DNA of 64,000 nt from CAMPJU01 sp036675265. GTDB taxonomy: Bacteria; Pseudomonadota; Gammaproteobacteria; Xanthomonadales; Xanthomonadaceae. The notes beneath the pieces are model-generated. The model was not told the origin of the DNA, did not search any database, and saw only the letters and a list, made by a program, of their open reading frames with translations. This document shows, piece by piece, positions 1-11,732 of this stretch. Location of the stretch: contig JAKFFJ010000014.1 of assembly GCA_036675265.1 (NCBI GenBank), forward strand, positions 25,441 through 89,440, given 5' to 3'. Within the stretch, counting starts at the first letter, position 1, and each line of letters begins with the position of its first letter. A program made the position numbers and the translations under genes.

Positions 1-491
1 CCGATTGCCGCGACCGCGAGGCGCTCGCGGCGCACTGCCGCCGCCTGGGCATCCCGGTCAAGGACGGCCAGGGCTGGGGCAAGCTGCTGCTGGAACTGTT
101 CGAGAAGACCGTCGAGGACGGCCTGGTGCAGCCGACCTTCATCACCCACTACCCGGTCGAGGTCTCGCCGCTGGCGCGCGAATCGGACACCGAAGCCGGC
201 ATCACCGACCGCTTCGAGCTGTTCGTCGGCGGGCGCGAACTGGCGAACGGCTTCTCGGAGCTCAACGACCCGGAGGACCAGGCCGCGCGCTTCCATGCCC
301 AGGTCGCGGCCATGGACACCGGCGACGACGAGGCGATGCACTTCGACGCCGACTACATCCGGGCGCTGGAAGTCGGGTTGCCGCCCACCGGGGGTCTGGG
401 CGTGGGCATCGACCGGCTCGTGATGCTGCTCACGGATTCGGCCTCGATCCGGGACGTGCTGCTGTTCCCGTACATGCGTCCGACAGGCTGA
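1..491 (+). CDS. lysS: Lysine--tRNA ligase, class II (3' part)
   Basis: This is the C-terminal 162 residues of class II lysyl-tRNA synthetase, which charges tRNA-Lys with lysine in the cytoplasm. The reading frame runs in from the left edge of the window. The end of the catalytic core is visible: ELFVGGRELANGFSEL is the conserved motif 2/3 region, and GVGIDRLVMLL with SIRDVLLFPYMRP is the ATP-binding motif 3 and the normal C-terminus of the family. The gene lies directly upstream of rpfG, as it does next to the rpf cluster in Xanthomonas. The start lies outside the window. Confidence 0.97.
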   Translation, partial: DCRDREALAAHCRRLGIPVKDGQGWGKLLLELFEKTVEDGLVQPTFITHYPVEVSPLARESDTEAGITDRFELFVGGRELANGFSELNDPEDQAARFHAQVAAMDTGDDEAMHFDADYIRALEVGLPPTGGLGVGIDRLVMLLTDSASIRDVLLFPYMRPTG

Positions 492-566
492 CGCCTGCAT
501 GCTGGGAGCCGTCAGGCTATCCTCGGCCCGGTCGCGGGGATGGCGTCCACGAGGGGAAGCCTGCCA

Positions 567-1625
567 GTGAACATCGTCATCGTCGACGACCAGACCTCCG
601 CCCGGATGATGTTGCGCAACATCATCGAGGACGCGGCACCGGACATCACGGTCCACGATTTCGGCGATCCCGAGGAAGCACTGGCCTGGTGCGGCCGGAA
701 CATCCCCGACCTGCTGGTGCTCGACTACCGCATGCCGAAGCTGGATGGGCTGGAGTTCGCCGAGCGCTTCCGCCGGCCGCCCGTGCACCGCGACGTGCCG
801 ATCATCCTGGTGACCGTGGTCGGCGACGAGCCGATCCGCCAGAAGGCGCTCGATGCCGGCGTGATCGACTTCCTGGTCAAGCCCGTGCGCCCGCGCGAGT
901 TGCGCGCGCGCTGCCGCAACCTGCTGCAGTTGCGCCAGCAGTCGGAGACCATCAAGCAGCGCGCCCTGTCGCTCGACCAGCGCCTGCTGTCGAGCATGCG
1001 CGAGGTGGAGGAGCGCGAGCGCGAGACGCTGTCGCGGCTGGCGCGCGCCATCGAGTACCGCGACGCGGGCACCAGCGCCTACCTGGAACGAATGGCCCAT
1101 GTGGCCGGGCTGATCGCCGAGCAGCTGGGCCTGCAGGAGGACGAAGTCCGGGTGATCGAGATGGCTGCGCCCCTGCACGACCTGGGCAAGATCGCGATCC
1201 CGGACGCCATCCTGCTCAAGCCGGGCCCGCTGACCGACGAGGAGACGGCGGTCATGCGTCGCCACCCGCGGATCGGCCACGAGCTGCTGAGCGGCAGCCA
1301 CAACCGCTTCATCCAGGCGGGCGCGGCGATCGCCCTGCGCCACCACGAGCGCTACGACGGCAGCGGCTACCCCGACGGGCTGGCCGGGGAGGCCATCCCC
1401 CTGGAGGCCCGGATCGTGGCCGTGGCCGACGTGTTCGACGCCCTGGTCTCCCCGCGGCCCTACAAGGAGGCCTGGACGGTCGAGAAGGCCCTGGCCTACC
1501 TCTACGCCCAGCGCGGCCGGCTGTTCGACCCGCAGTGCGTCGACGTGCTGGTCCGGAACAAGGCCCGGCTCGAGGAAATCTGCGTGCGCTACTCGCGGAT
1601 GTCGGAACGCCCGGGAGTAGAGTAG
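567..1625 (+). CDS. rpfG: RpfG, HD-GYP cyclic di-GMP phosphodiesterase response regulator
   Basis: Response regulator of the DSF quorum-sensing pathway. After phosphorylation by RpfC it degrades cyclic di-GMP. Residues 1-120 form a receiver domain with the phospho-acceptor Asp53 (VLDYRMP) and the conserved Lys105. A helical linker is followed by an HD-GYP domain at about 150-345, with LHDLGK (His204, Asp205) and HHERYDGSGYPDGL (GYP at 267-269). I chose the GTG at 567 because a GAGGGG ribosome site lies just upstream and known RpfG proteins begin NIVIVDDQ; an in-frame ATG at 540 is an alternative. Only 4 bases separate it from rpfC, so the two are surely one operon. No rpfH lies between them. 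Confidence 0.96.
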   Translation: MNIVIVDDQTSARMMLRNIIEDAAPDITVHDFGDPEEALAWCGRNIPDLLVLDYRMPKLDGLEFAERFRRPPVHRDVPIILVTVVGDEPIRQKALDAGVIDFLVKPVRPRELRARCRNLLQLRQQSETIKQRALSLDQRLLSSMREVEERERETLSRLARAIEYRDAGTSAYLERMAHVAGLIAEQLGLQEDEVRVIEMAAPLHDLGKIAIPDAILLKPGPLTDEETAVMRRHPRIGHELLSGSHNRFIQAGAAIALRHHERYDGSGYPDGLAGEAIPLEARIVAVADVFDALVSPRPYKEAWTVEKALAYLYAQRGRLFDPQCVDVLVRNKARLEEICVRYSRMSERPGVE

Positions 1626-1629
1626 GGCG

Positions 1630-3807
1630 ATGGGAACCCTCCTGCCCTGGGTCAGGCAGCGGCTGGCGCATCGCCCTGACAGCGAACACCTGCAGACGAT
1701 GGTGCGCATCGCCATCACGGCGCTGTTCTGCCTGTACCTGGGCGGCGTCGTCGGCCTGGACGGCACCGACGACGCGCTGTTCTTCACCTGGCTGATCCTG
1801 GTCGGCGAACTGCTGGTGTCGCTCGGCCTCATGGCCGCGATCATCGCCAACCCGGGCGTGTCGCACGTGCGGCGCTGGATCGGCATGCTCAGCGACTACA
1901 CCGCGCTGGCCGGCGTGATGTACCTCGTGGGCGAGACCGCCACGCCGCTGTACAGCGTGTACCTGTGGGTCACGATCGGCAACGGCCTGCGCTACGGCAG
2001 CGGCTACCTGCGTGCGGCCACGACGCTGGCGGCCCTCTCGTTCCTGGCGGTGATCCAGTTCACCCCGTACTGGTCGTCGCAACCGTTCCTGGCCTGGGGC
2101 CTGTTCGGCGGCCTCGTGGCCGTGCCGCTGTATTTCGCCTCGCTGCTCAAGCAGCTGACCCAGGCGATCGCGCAGGCACGCCGCGCGAACGAGGCCAAGA
2201 GCCGCTTCCTCGCCAACATGAGCCACGAGTTCCGCACGCCGCTCAACGGCCTGGCCGGCATGTCCGAGCTGCTGGCCACGACCCGGCTCGACGGCGAGCA
2301 GCGCGAGTGCGTCAACACCATCCAGGCGTCCACGCGCACGCTGCTGTCGCTGGTAGAGGACGTGCTGGACATCTCCGCGATCGAGGCCGGCAAGCTCAAG
2401 CTGACGCCGGTGGAGTTCTCGCTGCGGGAGATGGTCGATGGCATCGGGCTGATCCTGCAGCCGATGGCGCGCAACAAGCAGCTCGACTACCGCGCGCAGG
2501 TCGCCGACGACGTGCCCTCGCGGGTGCGGGGCGATGCCGGGCACCTGCGCCAGGTGCTGATCAACCTGGCCGGCAACGCGGTGAAGTTCACCGACCGCGG
2601 CATGGTGTCGCTCGAGGTGTCGATGGTCGGGGCCGCCGGCGCGCGCGTGCGGCTGCGCTTCACGGTCCAGGACACCGGCATCGGCATCCCCGCGGAGGCG
2701 GGCACCCGCCTGTTCGAGGCGTTCGAGCAGGCCGACGCCAGCCTGTCGCGCCGTTACGGCGGCACCGGACTGGGCACCACCATCGCCAAGGGCCTGACCG
2801 AGGCGATGGGCGGCACCATCGGCTTCGAGAGCCGGGAATCGGGTGGGAGCCGCTTCTGGGTCGAACTCCCCTTCGACCGGGTCGTCCCGGTCCAGGCGGC
2901 TGCCGCCGAGGCGGACACGGCCGCGGCCCCGCTGCAGCGGGAGGACGCGGAGAACGTCATCGCGTTCTCCGACCCCTTCCTGCGCCACCGCGTCCGCGTC
3001 CGGTCGATGCAATTGCTCATCGCCGACGACCACGCCGCCAACCGGATGATGCTCCAGCGCCTGCTGCAGAAGGCAGGACACAAGGTGGTGGCGGTCGAGG
3101 ACGGAGAGGCCGTCCTCACGGCGCTCGAGAGCGGCAGCTACGAAGCGGCGATCATCGACCTGCACATGCCCGGCCTCAGTGGCCTGGACCTGCTGCGGCA
3201 GTTGCGGGTCATGGAGGCCGGTGGCGGACGGCGCACGCCGGTGCTGGTGCTCAGCGCGGACGTGACGCCCGAATCGATCCAGCGTTGCGAGCAGGCCGGC
3301 GCGCGCGCATTCCTGTCCAAGCCGTTGTCCGCCGCGCGCCTGCTCGACACACTGGCCGAAGTCGCGGCGACCGGCAGGGCGGCAACGCCGGCAGCGTCGG
3401 CGCGCGTGGACCTGGCGCCCATTGGCGACGGCGCGCTAGACGGCGCGGTGCTGGACGAGCTGGCGCAACTGGGGATGGGCGATGGATTCGAGCGCGAGTT
3501 CATCGAGCAGTGCCTCGCCGATGCGGGGGCGTCGATCGATGCCATCGAGCGGGCCGCCGACGCGAGCGACTGGGATGGCCTGCGCGAGCACGCCCATGCG
3601 CTCAAGGGCGTGGCGAGCAACCTGGGACTGGTGCGCGTGGCCGCCCTCAGTAGCGAGGTGATGCGCCTGGCCGAGTGGCAACTCGCGCGCGAATGGCGGC
3701 AGCACGTGGGCACGCTGCGCGAACGCCTGCGCCAGGGCAGGGCCGCGCTGGCGGCACGGGCGCAGCGGGCCGGCCTGGCCAGCGACACGGGCGCCGAGCC
3801 GCGTTGA
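1630..3807 (+). CDS. rpfC: RpfC, hybrid sensor histidine kinase for DSF
   Basis: 725-residue inner-membrane hybrid kinase that binds DSF, phosphorelays to RpfG and, in Xanthomonas, also binds and restrains RpfF. Residues 25-175 hold about five hydrophobic helices. The dimerisation/phosphoacceptor domain has NMSHEFRTPLNGL with His199. The ATPase domain has INLAGNAVKF and the RpfC-like GGTGLGTTIAKGL. A receiver domain follows at about 460-580 (Asp510 in IIDLHMPG), then a C-terminal HPt domain with His656 in HALKG. These positions match the known H198/D512/H657 of Xanthomonas RpfC within one or two residues. It is convergent with rpfF, 45 bases away. Confidence 0.97.
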   Translation: MGTLLPWVRQRLAHRPDSEHLQTMVRIAITALFCLYLGGVVGLDGTDDALFFTWLILVGELLVSLGLMAAIIANPGVSHVRRWIGMLSDYTALAGVMYLVGETATPLYSVYLWVTIGNGLRYGSGYLRAATTLAALSFLAVIQFTPYWSSQPFLAWGLFGGLVAVPLYFASLLKQLTQAIAQARRANEAKSRFLANMSHEFRTPLNGLAGMSELLATTRLDGEQRECVNTIQASTRTLLSLVEDVLDISAIEAGKLKLTPVEFSLREMVDGIGLILQPMARNKQLDYRAQVADDVPSRVRGDAGHLRQVLINLAGNAVKFTDRGMVSLEVSMVGAAGARVRLRFTVQDTGIGIPAEAGTRLFEAFEQADASLSRRYGGTGLGTTIAKGLTEAMGGTIGFESRESGGSRFWVELPFDRVVPVQAAAAEADTAAAPLQREDAENVIAFSDPFLRHRVRVRSMQLLIADDHAANRMMLQRLLQKAGHKVVAVEDGEAVLTALESGSYEAAIIDLHMPGLSGLDLLRQLRVMEAGGGRRTPVLVLSADVTPESIQRCEQAGARAFLSKPLSAARLLDTLAEVAATGRAATPAASARVDLAPIGDGALDGAVLDELAQLGMGDGFEREFIEQCLADAGASIDAIERAADASDWDGLREHAHALKGVASNLGLVRVAALSSEVMRLAEWQLAREWRQHVGTLRERLRQGRAALAARAQRAGLASDTGAEPR

Positions 3808-3815
3808 CGGATGCC

Positions 3816-3845
3816 GGCCGGACGAGTCCGCGCTCGTCCCCGGCC
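3816..3845. terminator. GC-rich hairpin between convergent rpfC and rpfF
   Basis: In the 45-base gap between the two stop codons, GGCCGG-ACGAG pairs with CTCGTCCCCGGCC around a six-base loop, with a two-base bulge. There is no T-run, so it may block read-through or stabilise the 3' ends rather than act as a classical intrinsic terminator. Confidence 0.4.
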
Positions 3846-3852
3846 AACGGGA

Positions 3853-4731
3853 TCAAGCGACTTCCAGTCCCGCGCGCTTCGACTGCGCCCGCACCAGCCG
3901 CTCCATGATCCGCAGCGACTTGTCCCCCAGCTGCATCGCCGTGTCCACCCAGACCTCGGTGATGCTCAGCATCTCTTCCAGCGTGACCGGCTGCGCCATG
4001 GACCGGACCCGGTGCATCGCGGCGCGTGCGTTCGGGATGCGGCGATGGGTGCGGATGACTTCCTCGACCGCCTGCACGCCCTGGCCCTTCGGCGCGAGCA
4101 CGTCGACGAGGCCCATCTTGTACAGCTCTTCGCTCGAATAGACGTTGCCCTCGAGCATCAGCTTCTCGGCCTGGTGTGGCGCGATGCGCTTGCACAGGAA
4201 CGAGTAGGCGCCCATCCCCGGGAACAGGTCGAACAGCACTTCGGGCAGGCCCATGCCGACGCCTTCCTCGGCGACGATGGTATGGCAGCTCAGCGCCGCC
4301 TCGAAGCCGCCGCCCAGCGCATCGCCCTGGACCAGCGCGACGGTGTGCGCACCCGCGCCGAGCCCGACGTGGAACGCGTGGACGCCGCGCACGCACTGGC
4401 GCGCATAGGCGAGCAGGGTCTTGCGGTCGCCGTTGCGGATCGATTGGCAGAACAGTTCCAGGTCGCCGCCGAGGTTGAACACGTCGGAATCGGAGGCGAG
4501 CACGACGTGGGGCAGGACGTTGCCACCGTTGCGCTGCTGCTGGACGCGGAGCCGGTCGGCAAGCACCTGCTGGTAGCGCAGGATCTCGTCGACGAGCGCG
4601 GGCTTGAAGCAGGCGCGGCCGGGCGATTGACCCAGGTCGGCGTGCATGTGGCACCAGTAAGTCCCGCGATCATGGTCGTCGATCGTGCGGAGCGTGCTGG
4701 GAGGGCGTTGGAGCAGGTGAACGGCGGACAT
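3853..4731 (-). CDS. rpfF: RpfF, DSF synthase (crotonase family)
   Basis: 292-residue cytoplasmic enzyme that makes the cis-2-unsaturated fatty acid DSF from 3-hydroxyacyl-ACP by dehydration and thioester hydrolysis. The crotonase fold is clear: HVVLASDSDVFNLGGDL, then GGGFEAALSCHTI with Glu144 and MGLPEVLFDLFPG with Glu164. These correspond to the catalytic Glu141 and Glu161 of Xanthomonas RpfF. The start at MSAVHLL was chosen because family members begin MSAV and AAGGGA stands 8 bases upstream; the frame stays open 20 codons further without such support. It lies downstream of rpfB on the same strand with a 181-base gap. Confidence 0.96.
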   Translation of the reverse strand: MSAVHLLQRPPSTLRTIDDHDRGTYWCHMHADLGQSPGRACFKPALVDEILRYQQVLADRLRVQQQRNGGNVLPHVVLASDSDVFNLGGDLELFCQSIRNGDRKTLLAYARQCVRGVHAFHVGLGAGAHTVALVQGDALGGGFEAALSCHTIVAEEGVGMGLPEVLFDLFPGMGAYSFLCKRIAPHQAEKLMLEGNVYSSEELYKMGLVDVLAPKGQGVQAVEEVIRTHRRIPNARAAMHRVRSMAQPVTLEEMLSITEVWVDTAMQLGDKSLRIMERLVRAQSKRAGLEVA

Positions 4732-4831
4732 GGCGAATTTCCCTTGTGCAGGTGGCCGCCCGGCCGGTCGCGCTTTCGGACGGCACGTCAACTGGATTTG
4801 GAGAAAGTTGCGCCGACGGGGGGATTCTATG

Positions 4832-4846
4832 CCCCCTTCACGGGGG
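4832..4846 (-). other. Short perfect hairpin in the rpfB-rpfF gap
   Basis: On the minus strand, CCCCC-GTGAA-GGGGG forms a five-base-pair GC stem inside the 181-base interval between the rpfB stop and the rpfF start, roughly 100 bases before the rpfF ATG. It has no T-run. It could slow read-through from rpfB into rpfF or shape the rpfF leader; this is inference. Confidence 0.35.
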
Positions 4847-4912
4847 AATCACAAGCCTGACCCGGGGCAGGGGCGTTCCGGCAGGGCTGCGGACCGCGGC
4901 CGCCCCCGCGGT

Positions 4913-6592
4913 TCAGCCGCCGGCGGGCTCGTCGCGCAACTCGCGGCGCAGGATCTTGCCCACGTTGGTCTTGGGCAGCTCGCGCCGGAACTCGACGATC
5001 TTCGGGTGCTTGTAACCGGTGAGGTTCTCGCGCGCGTGCGCCTTCACCTGTTCGGCGGTGAGGGCAGGGTCCTTCTTCACGATGACCACCTTGACCGCCT
5101 CGCCGGACTTCTCGTCCGGAACGCCCACCGCGGCGACCTCCAGGACCCCCGGGAGCATCGCGATGACGTCCTCGACCTCGTTGGGATACACGTTGAACCC
5201 CGACACCAGGATCATGTCCTTCTTGCGGTCGACGATGTAGAAGAAGCCCTTCTCGTCCATCCGGGCCATGTCCCCGGTATGCAGCCAACCGTCGGCGTCC
5301 ATCACCTCCGCGGTCTCGGCCGGGCGCTGCCAGTACCCCTTCATGACCTGCGGGCCGCGGATGCACAGTTCGCCGACTTCGCCCGCGGGGAGCACCTGGC
5401 CGTCGTCGTCCTTGACGCAGGCCTCGGTGGACGGAACGGGCAGGCCGATCGATCCGTTGTACTCGGCCAGGTCCATCGGGTTGATGCAGGCCGCCGGCGA
5501 CGTCTCGGTCAGTCCGTAGGCCTCCACGAGCGTCACGCCGGTGACCTTCTTCCAGCGTTCGGCCACGGCGCGCTGCACGGCCATGCCGCCACCCAGCGTG
5601 AGGTGCAGGTGGGAGAAGTCGACCTCGTCGAAGCCGGGCGTGTTGAGCAGCCCGTTGAACAGCGTGTTGACGCCGGTGATCGCGGTGAACCGCACGCGTT
5701 TGAGCTCCTTGACGAAGCCGGGCATGTCGCGCGGGTTGGTGATCAGGTAATTGAGGCCGCCGAACTTCATGAAGACCAGTCCGTTCGCCGTCAACGCGAA
5801 GATGTGGTACAGCGGCAGGGCGGTGATGATCACTTCCTCGCCGAGCTTGATGTTGGTGCCCACCCAGGCCGCGGCCTGCTCCATGTTGGCGACCAGGTTG
5901 CGGTGCGTGAGCATCGCGCCCTTGGCCACGCCGGTCGTGCCGCCGGTGTACTGCAGGAACGCGATGTCGTCGCTGGCGATCGCGACATCCGGGAGCGGGT
6001 GCCGGTCGCCGCGCGCCAACGCGTCGCGGAAGCGGATCGCGCCCGGCAGGCGGTACGCGGGCACCATCTTCTTCACGTGCTTGAGCACGAAGTTGACCAG
6101 CGCGCCCTTGGGGAAGGGCAGCATGTCCCCCAGCCCGGTCGTCACCACGTGCCGCACCGCGCTGCCTTCCAGCGACTGCTCCACGGTGCTGCCGAAGTTG
6201 TCCAGGACGAGGATGGCCGCCGCGCCCGAGTCGACGAGCTGGTGGCGCAACTCGCGCGGGGTGTACATCGGGTTGACGTTCACCACCGTCAGCCCGGCCC
6301 GCAGGATGCCGAAGGTGGCCACCGGGTACTGCAGGCAATTGGGCATCATGATCGCGACGCGATCGCCTTTCTTCAGCCCGAGGTCGCCGAGCAGGAAGGC
6401 GGCGAAGCGCCTGCTGAGTGCATCGACCTCGCCATAGGTGACCTGCCGGCCCAGGCTGGAGAATGCCGGCCTGTCGCGGTACTGCGCGATGGCCGACTGG
6501 AGCACTGCGACGACGGAGGGAAACGCGTCCGGGTCGATCTCATGCGGCACGCCTGCCGGGTAGTGGGCCAGCCACGGACGCGCGAGGGTCAT
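4913..6592 (-). CDS. rpfB: RpfB, long-chain fatty acyl-CoA ligase
   Basis: 559-residue ATP-dependent acyl-CoA synthetase of the FadD type. In xanthomonads RpfB activates free fatty acids and also contributes to DSF turnover. The AMP-binding signature YTGGTTGVAKG lies at residues 215-225, followed by LVEAYGLTETSPAACINP, WLHTGDMARMDEKGFFYI and the C-terminal KTNVGKILRRELR containing the catalytic lysine. The start MTLARPWLAHYP was chosen because the family begins with a similar RPWLAHYP and CTGGAG lies upstream. A much longer open frame extends upstream but runs antisense through the neighbouring lipoprotein and the acnA region. rpfF follows on the same strand. Confidence 0.95.
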   Translation of the reverse strand: MTLARPWLAHYPAGVPHEIDPDAFPSVVAVLQSAIAQYRDRPAFSSLGRQVTYGEVDALSRRFAAFLLGDLGLKKGDRVAIMMPNCLQYPVATFGILRAGLTVVNVNPMYTPRELRHQLVDSGAAAILVLDNFGSTVEQSLEGSAVRHVVTTGLGDMLPFPKGALVNFVLKHVKKMVPAYRLPGAIRFRDALARGDRHPLPDVAIASDDIAFLQYTGGTTGVAKGAMLTHRNLVANMEQAAAWVGTNIKLGEEVIITALPLYHIFALTANGLVFMKFGGLNYLITNPRDMPGFVKELKRVRFTAITGVNTLFNGLLNTPGFDEVDFSHLHLTLGGGMAVQRAVAERWKKVTGVTLVEAYGLTETSPAACINPMDLAEYNGSIGLPVPSTEACVKDDDGQVLPAGEVGELCIRGPQVMKGYWQRPAETAEVMDADGWLHTGDMARMDEKGFFYIVDRKKDMILVSGFNVYPNEVEDVIAMLPGVLEVAAVGVPDEKSGEAVKVVIVKKDPALTAEQVKAHARENLTGYKHPKIVEFRRELPKTNVGKILRRELRDEPAGG

Positions 6593-6688
6593 CCCGGTCT
6601 CCAGTTCCAATCCCCTGGGCCGCGGCTCCATACCGCGGCGTCCGGATCGATTGAAGCACGCGCCTCGGCGGACTGGCAACATGCACCA

Positions 6689-7126
6689 ATGGCCCGTCCC
6701 GCATGCCGCATCGCCTGGTCGGTGGTTGCCTGTGCCTTGCTCGGAGCGTGCGACGCACCGCCCCCGGAAGAAGCGCTGCGCGTCGCCGTGTCGGGGCTGG
6801 AAACAGCCGTCGAGGCGCGCGACGCGGGCGCGATCGAGGACGTCCTGGCCGAGGACTTCGCCGGGCCCGACGGCATGGATCGCACCGCGGCGCGGCGGAT
6901 GGCAGCGGTGACGTTCCTGCGCCAGCGCGAGGTCGGCGTCGCCATCGGCCCGCTCGACGTGACCATTCTGGATGATCACGCGACCGTGCGTTTCACTGCC
7001 GCATTGACGGGCGGGTCGGGTGGCTGGATGCCGGAGTCGGGCAGCCTCTATCGCGTCGAGACCGGCTGGCGGCGCGACGGCGGCGACTGGCTGCTGACCA
7101 GCGCGCGGTGGGAGCGCGACCTCTAG
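6689..7126 (+). CDS. Small NTF2-like lipoprotein, function unknown
   Basis: 145-residue protein. The N-terminus is a lipoprotein signal: a short basic start, a hydrophobic stretch (AWSVVACALLGAC) and the lipobox LLGAC, so it should be lipid-anchored in the envelope. The mature part has an alpha-plus-beta pattern (LETAVEARDAGAIEDVLAEDFA, then beta strands ending GGDWLLTSARWERDL) typical of SnoaL/NTF2-like small proteins, but no catalytic set can be named. It is divergent from rpfB (start to start about 96 bases) and convergent with acnA (11 bases between stops), so it sits alone in the rpf region. A role in DSF signalling would be guesswork. Confidence 0.8.
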   Translation: MARPACRIAWSVVACALLGACDAPPPEEALRVAVSGLETAVEARDAGAIEDVLAEDFAGPDGMDRTAARRMAAVTFLRQREVGVAIGPLDVTILDDHATVRFTAALTGGSGGWMPESGSLYRVETGWRRDGGDWLLTSARWERDL

Positions 7127-7137
7127 GCGCCGGTCTG

Positions 7138-9915
<2,778 letters not shown>

Positions 9916-9985
9916 TCGGGGGCTCCGGAAGTAGACCCGCAATTATGCCGGATTCGACGTGTCCCGGCCGGGAACGGTGCTTTTC

Positions 9986-10594
9986 TCAGCCCAGCCGGGT
10001 GCCGATCGCGTCGAGCATCGCGCCACGCCGGAACACGAAATCCCAGGGGCTGCCGCCGAGCTGCCGCCACAGCACCGCCGAGCGCAACGCCCCGAGCAGG
10101 ACCGCGCGGATTTCCGCCACCACGCCCGGTTGCGCGAGGTAGTGCGGATTGCCCTGCACCAGCACGCGAGGGCGCAGGTGGCTGACGGTGTCCGCGTAGA
10201 GGGTGCCGAGCGCGGAAAGCACCTCGGGATGGCCGCTGCCCAGGCGCTCGGCCGTCGGTGCCAGCGCCAGGATGCCCTCGTGCACGCGGGTCGCCATCGC
10301 GTCGTCCCGGCTGAAGCGACGCTCGAGCTGGGTCACGGCGAGCGCCAGGCGCGGCAGCAGCGGGTCGTCCCCGCGGTTGCCGAGGTAGTCGCGCACCGCC
10401 CGCAGGCCGGGGCGCAGGGACGCGACATCGCCGTAGACGGCGGTGGGCGAGGGCGCATCGATCCGGAACACGCTGTCCAGGGCGGTCGACACGACCTGGG
10501 CATCCGACTGCCCGGTGTCTGCGATGCGGCGCACCTCGCGCAGGGCCTGTGCCAGGCCCGCCAGGGCCAGCACGCGGTCTTCCATCGCGCTCAT
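9986..10594 (-). CDS. hflD: High frequency lysogenization protein HflD homolog
   Basis: 202-residue all-helical protein of the HflD family, a peripheral inner-membrane protein in E. coli that affects lambda lysogeny by binding CII; its host role is not well defined. The family pattern is clear from DRVLALAGLAQALREVRRIA through LRAVRDYLG and LERRF to the C-terminal AVLLGALRSAVLWRQLGGS. Its ATG overlaps the mnmA stop in an ATGA arrangement, the same mnmA-hflD pair found in enterobacteria, which supports translational coupling. Confidence 0.93.
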   Translation of the reverse strand: MSAMEDRVLALAGLAQALREVRRIADTGQSDAQVVSTALDSVFRIDAPSPTAVYGDVASLRPGLRAVRDYLGNRGDDPLLPRLALAVTQLERRFSRDDAMATRVHEGILALAPTAERLGSGHPEVLSALGTLYADTVSHLRPRVLVQGNPHYLAQPGVVAEIRAVLLGALRSAVLWRQLGGSPWDFVFRRGAMLDAIGTRLG

Positions 10595-11721
10595 GCGGCC
10601 GCCACGGCGCGCGGCGCCGGCAAGCCTTCCAGCGGCGCATCGGTGGCCGCGATGACCGCGCCGCCCAGGCAGGCCTCGCCGGCGTAGAGCACGAGCGACT
10701 GGCCCGGCGTGACCGCACGCTGCGGGCGGTCGAAGCGGACCATCAGGCTGCCATCGTCTTGCACGATCACGTCGCAGGATTCCTCGTGTTGGCGGTAGCG
10801 GTGCTGCGCCGTGCAGCGGAAGTCGCCCGACGGCGGCGCGCCGGCGATCCAGTGCGCCGCCTCGGTGCGGAGCATCGTGGACATGAGATAGGGACTGTCG
10901 ACCCCCTGGTCAACCGTCAGCACGTTGCGGGCCACGTCCTTGGCCACCACGTACCACGGTGCCTGGCCCTGGCCGCGCTTCCCGCCGATCCCGAGCCCGC
11001 CGCGCTGGCCCAGCGTGAAGAAGAACACGCCGGGGTGTTCGCCCAGCGGCCGGCCGGCCGGGTCCCGGATCTCGCCGGGGCGGGCCGGCAGGTAGCGGCC
11101 GAGGAACGCCCGGAAGTCGCGTTCGCCGATGAAGCAGATGCCGGTGGAGTCGCGCTTGGCCGCCGTGGGCAGGCCGGCGCCTGCCGCCAGGTCGCGGACG
11201 GCGCTCTTTTCCATGCCGCCCAGCGGGAAGACGGTCGACGACAGGGCGTCCTGGCCGAGTTGGTGCAGGAAGTAGCTCTGGTCCTTGCCGCGGTCGACCG
11301 CGCGCAGCAACTGCCAGCGGCCGTCGCCATCGCGCCCGGTGCGCGCGTAATGCCCGGTTGCGATCCTGCCCGCGCCGAGCGCGCGCGCGGCCTCCAGGAA
11401 ATGCCGGAACTTGATCTCGCGGTTGCAGAGCACGTCGGGATTGGGCGTGCGTCCAGCGGCGTACTCCGCGACGAAATGCGAGAACACGCCGTCCCAGTAC
11501 TCGCGGCTGAAGTCGCGGAAGTGCAATGCGATGCCGAGCCGCCCGCAGACCGCGACCGCGTCGCGGCGGTCGTCGTCGGCGCGGCAGTCGCCGCTGCCGT
11601 CGTCGGCCCAGTTGTCCATGAACAGTCCCGCGACCGCCTGCCCGGCGTCGCGCAACAACAGCGCGGCCACGGACGAATCGACGCCACCGGACATCCCGAC
11701 GATGACGCCAGGCGTGGCCAT
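10591..11721 (-). CDS. mnmA: tRNA 2-thiouridylase MnmA
   Basis: 376-residue enzyme that thiolates uridine 34 of tRNA-Glu, -Gln and -Lys, taking sulfur from the Tus relay or a cysteine desulfurase. The PP-loop GMSGGVDSSVAALLL is at the N-terminus. The two catalytic cysteines lie in NPDVLCNREIKF and DSTGICFIGERDF, and GHYARTGRDGDG and SYFLHQLGQ are typical. The start MATPGVIVGMSGG follows the Nudix stop by 11 bases; an upstream in-frame GTG (11736) would overlap that gene. The stop overlaps the hflD ATG. Confidence 0.95.
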   Translation of the reverse strand: MATPGVIVGMSGGVDSSVAALLLRDAGQAVAGLFMDNWADDGSGDCRADDDRRDAVAVCGRLGIALHFRDFSREYWDGVFSHFVAEYAAGRTPNPDVLCNREIKFRHFLEAARALGAGRIATGHYARTGRDGDGRWQLLRAVDRGKDQSYFLHQLGQDALSSTVFPLGGMEKSAVRDLAAGAGLPTAAKRDSTGICFIGERDFRAFLGRYLPARPGEIRDPAGRPLGEHPGVFFFTLGQRGGLGIGGKRGQGQAPWYVVAKDVARNVLTVDQGVDSPYLMSTMLRTEAAHWIAGAPPSGDFRCTAQHRYRQHEESCDVIVQDDGSLMVRFDRPQRAVTPGQSLVLYAGEACLGGAVIAATDAPLEGLPAPRAVAAA

Positions 11722-11732
11722 CGACCGTGCGC

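Noticed and set aside
1626..1629. An rpfH gene or remnant between rpfG and rpfC.
   Set aside because: Only four bases separate the two genes, and no second membrane-sensor fragment is found in the region.
1309..3165. Large minus-strand open frame opposite rpfG and rpfC.
   Set aside because: It is antisense to two well-recognised genes, is rich in Arg, His, Gln and Ala as expected for a shadow frame, and resembles no protein family.
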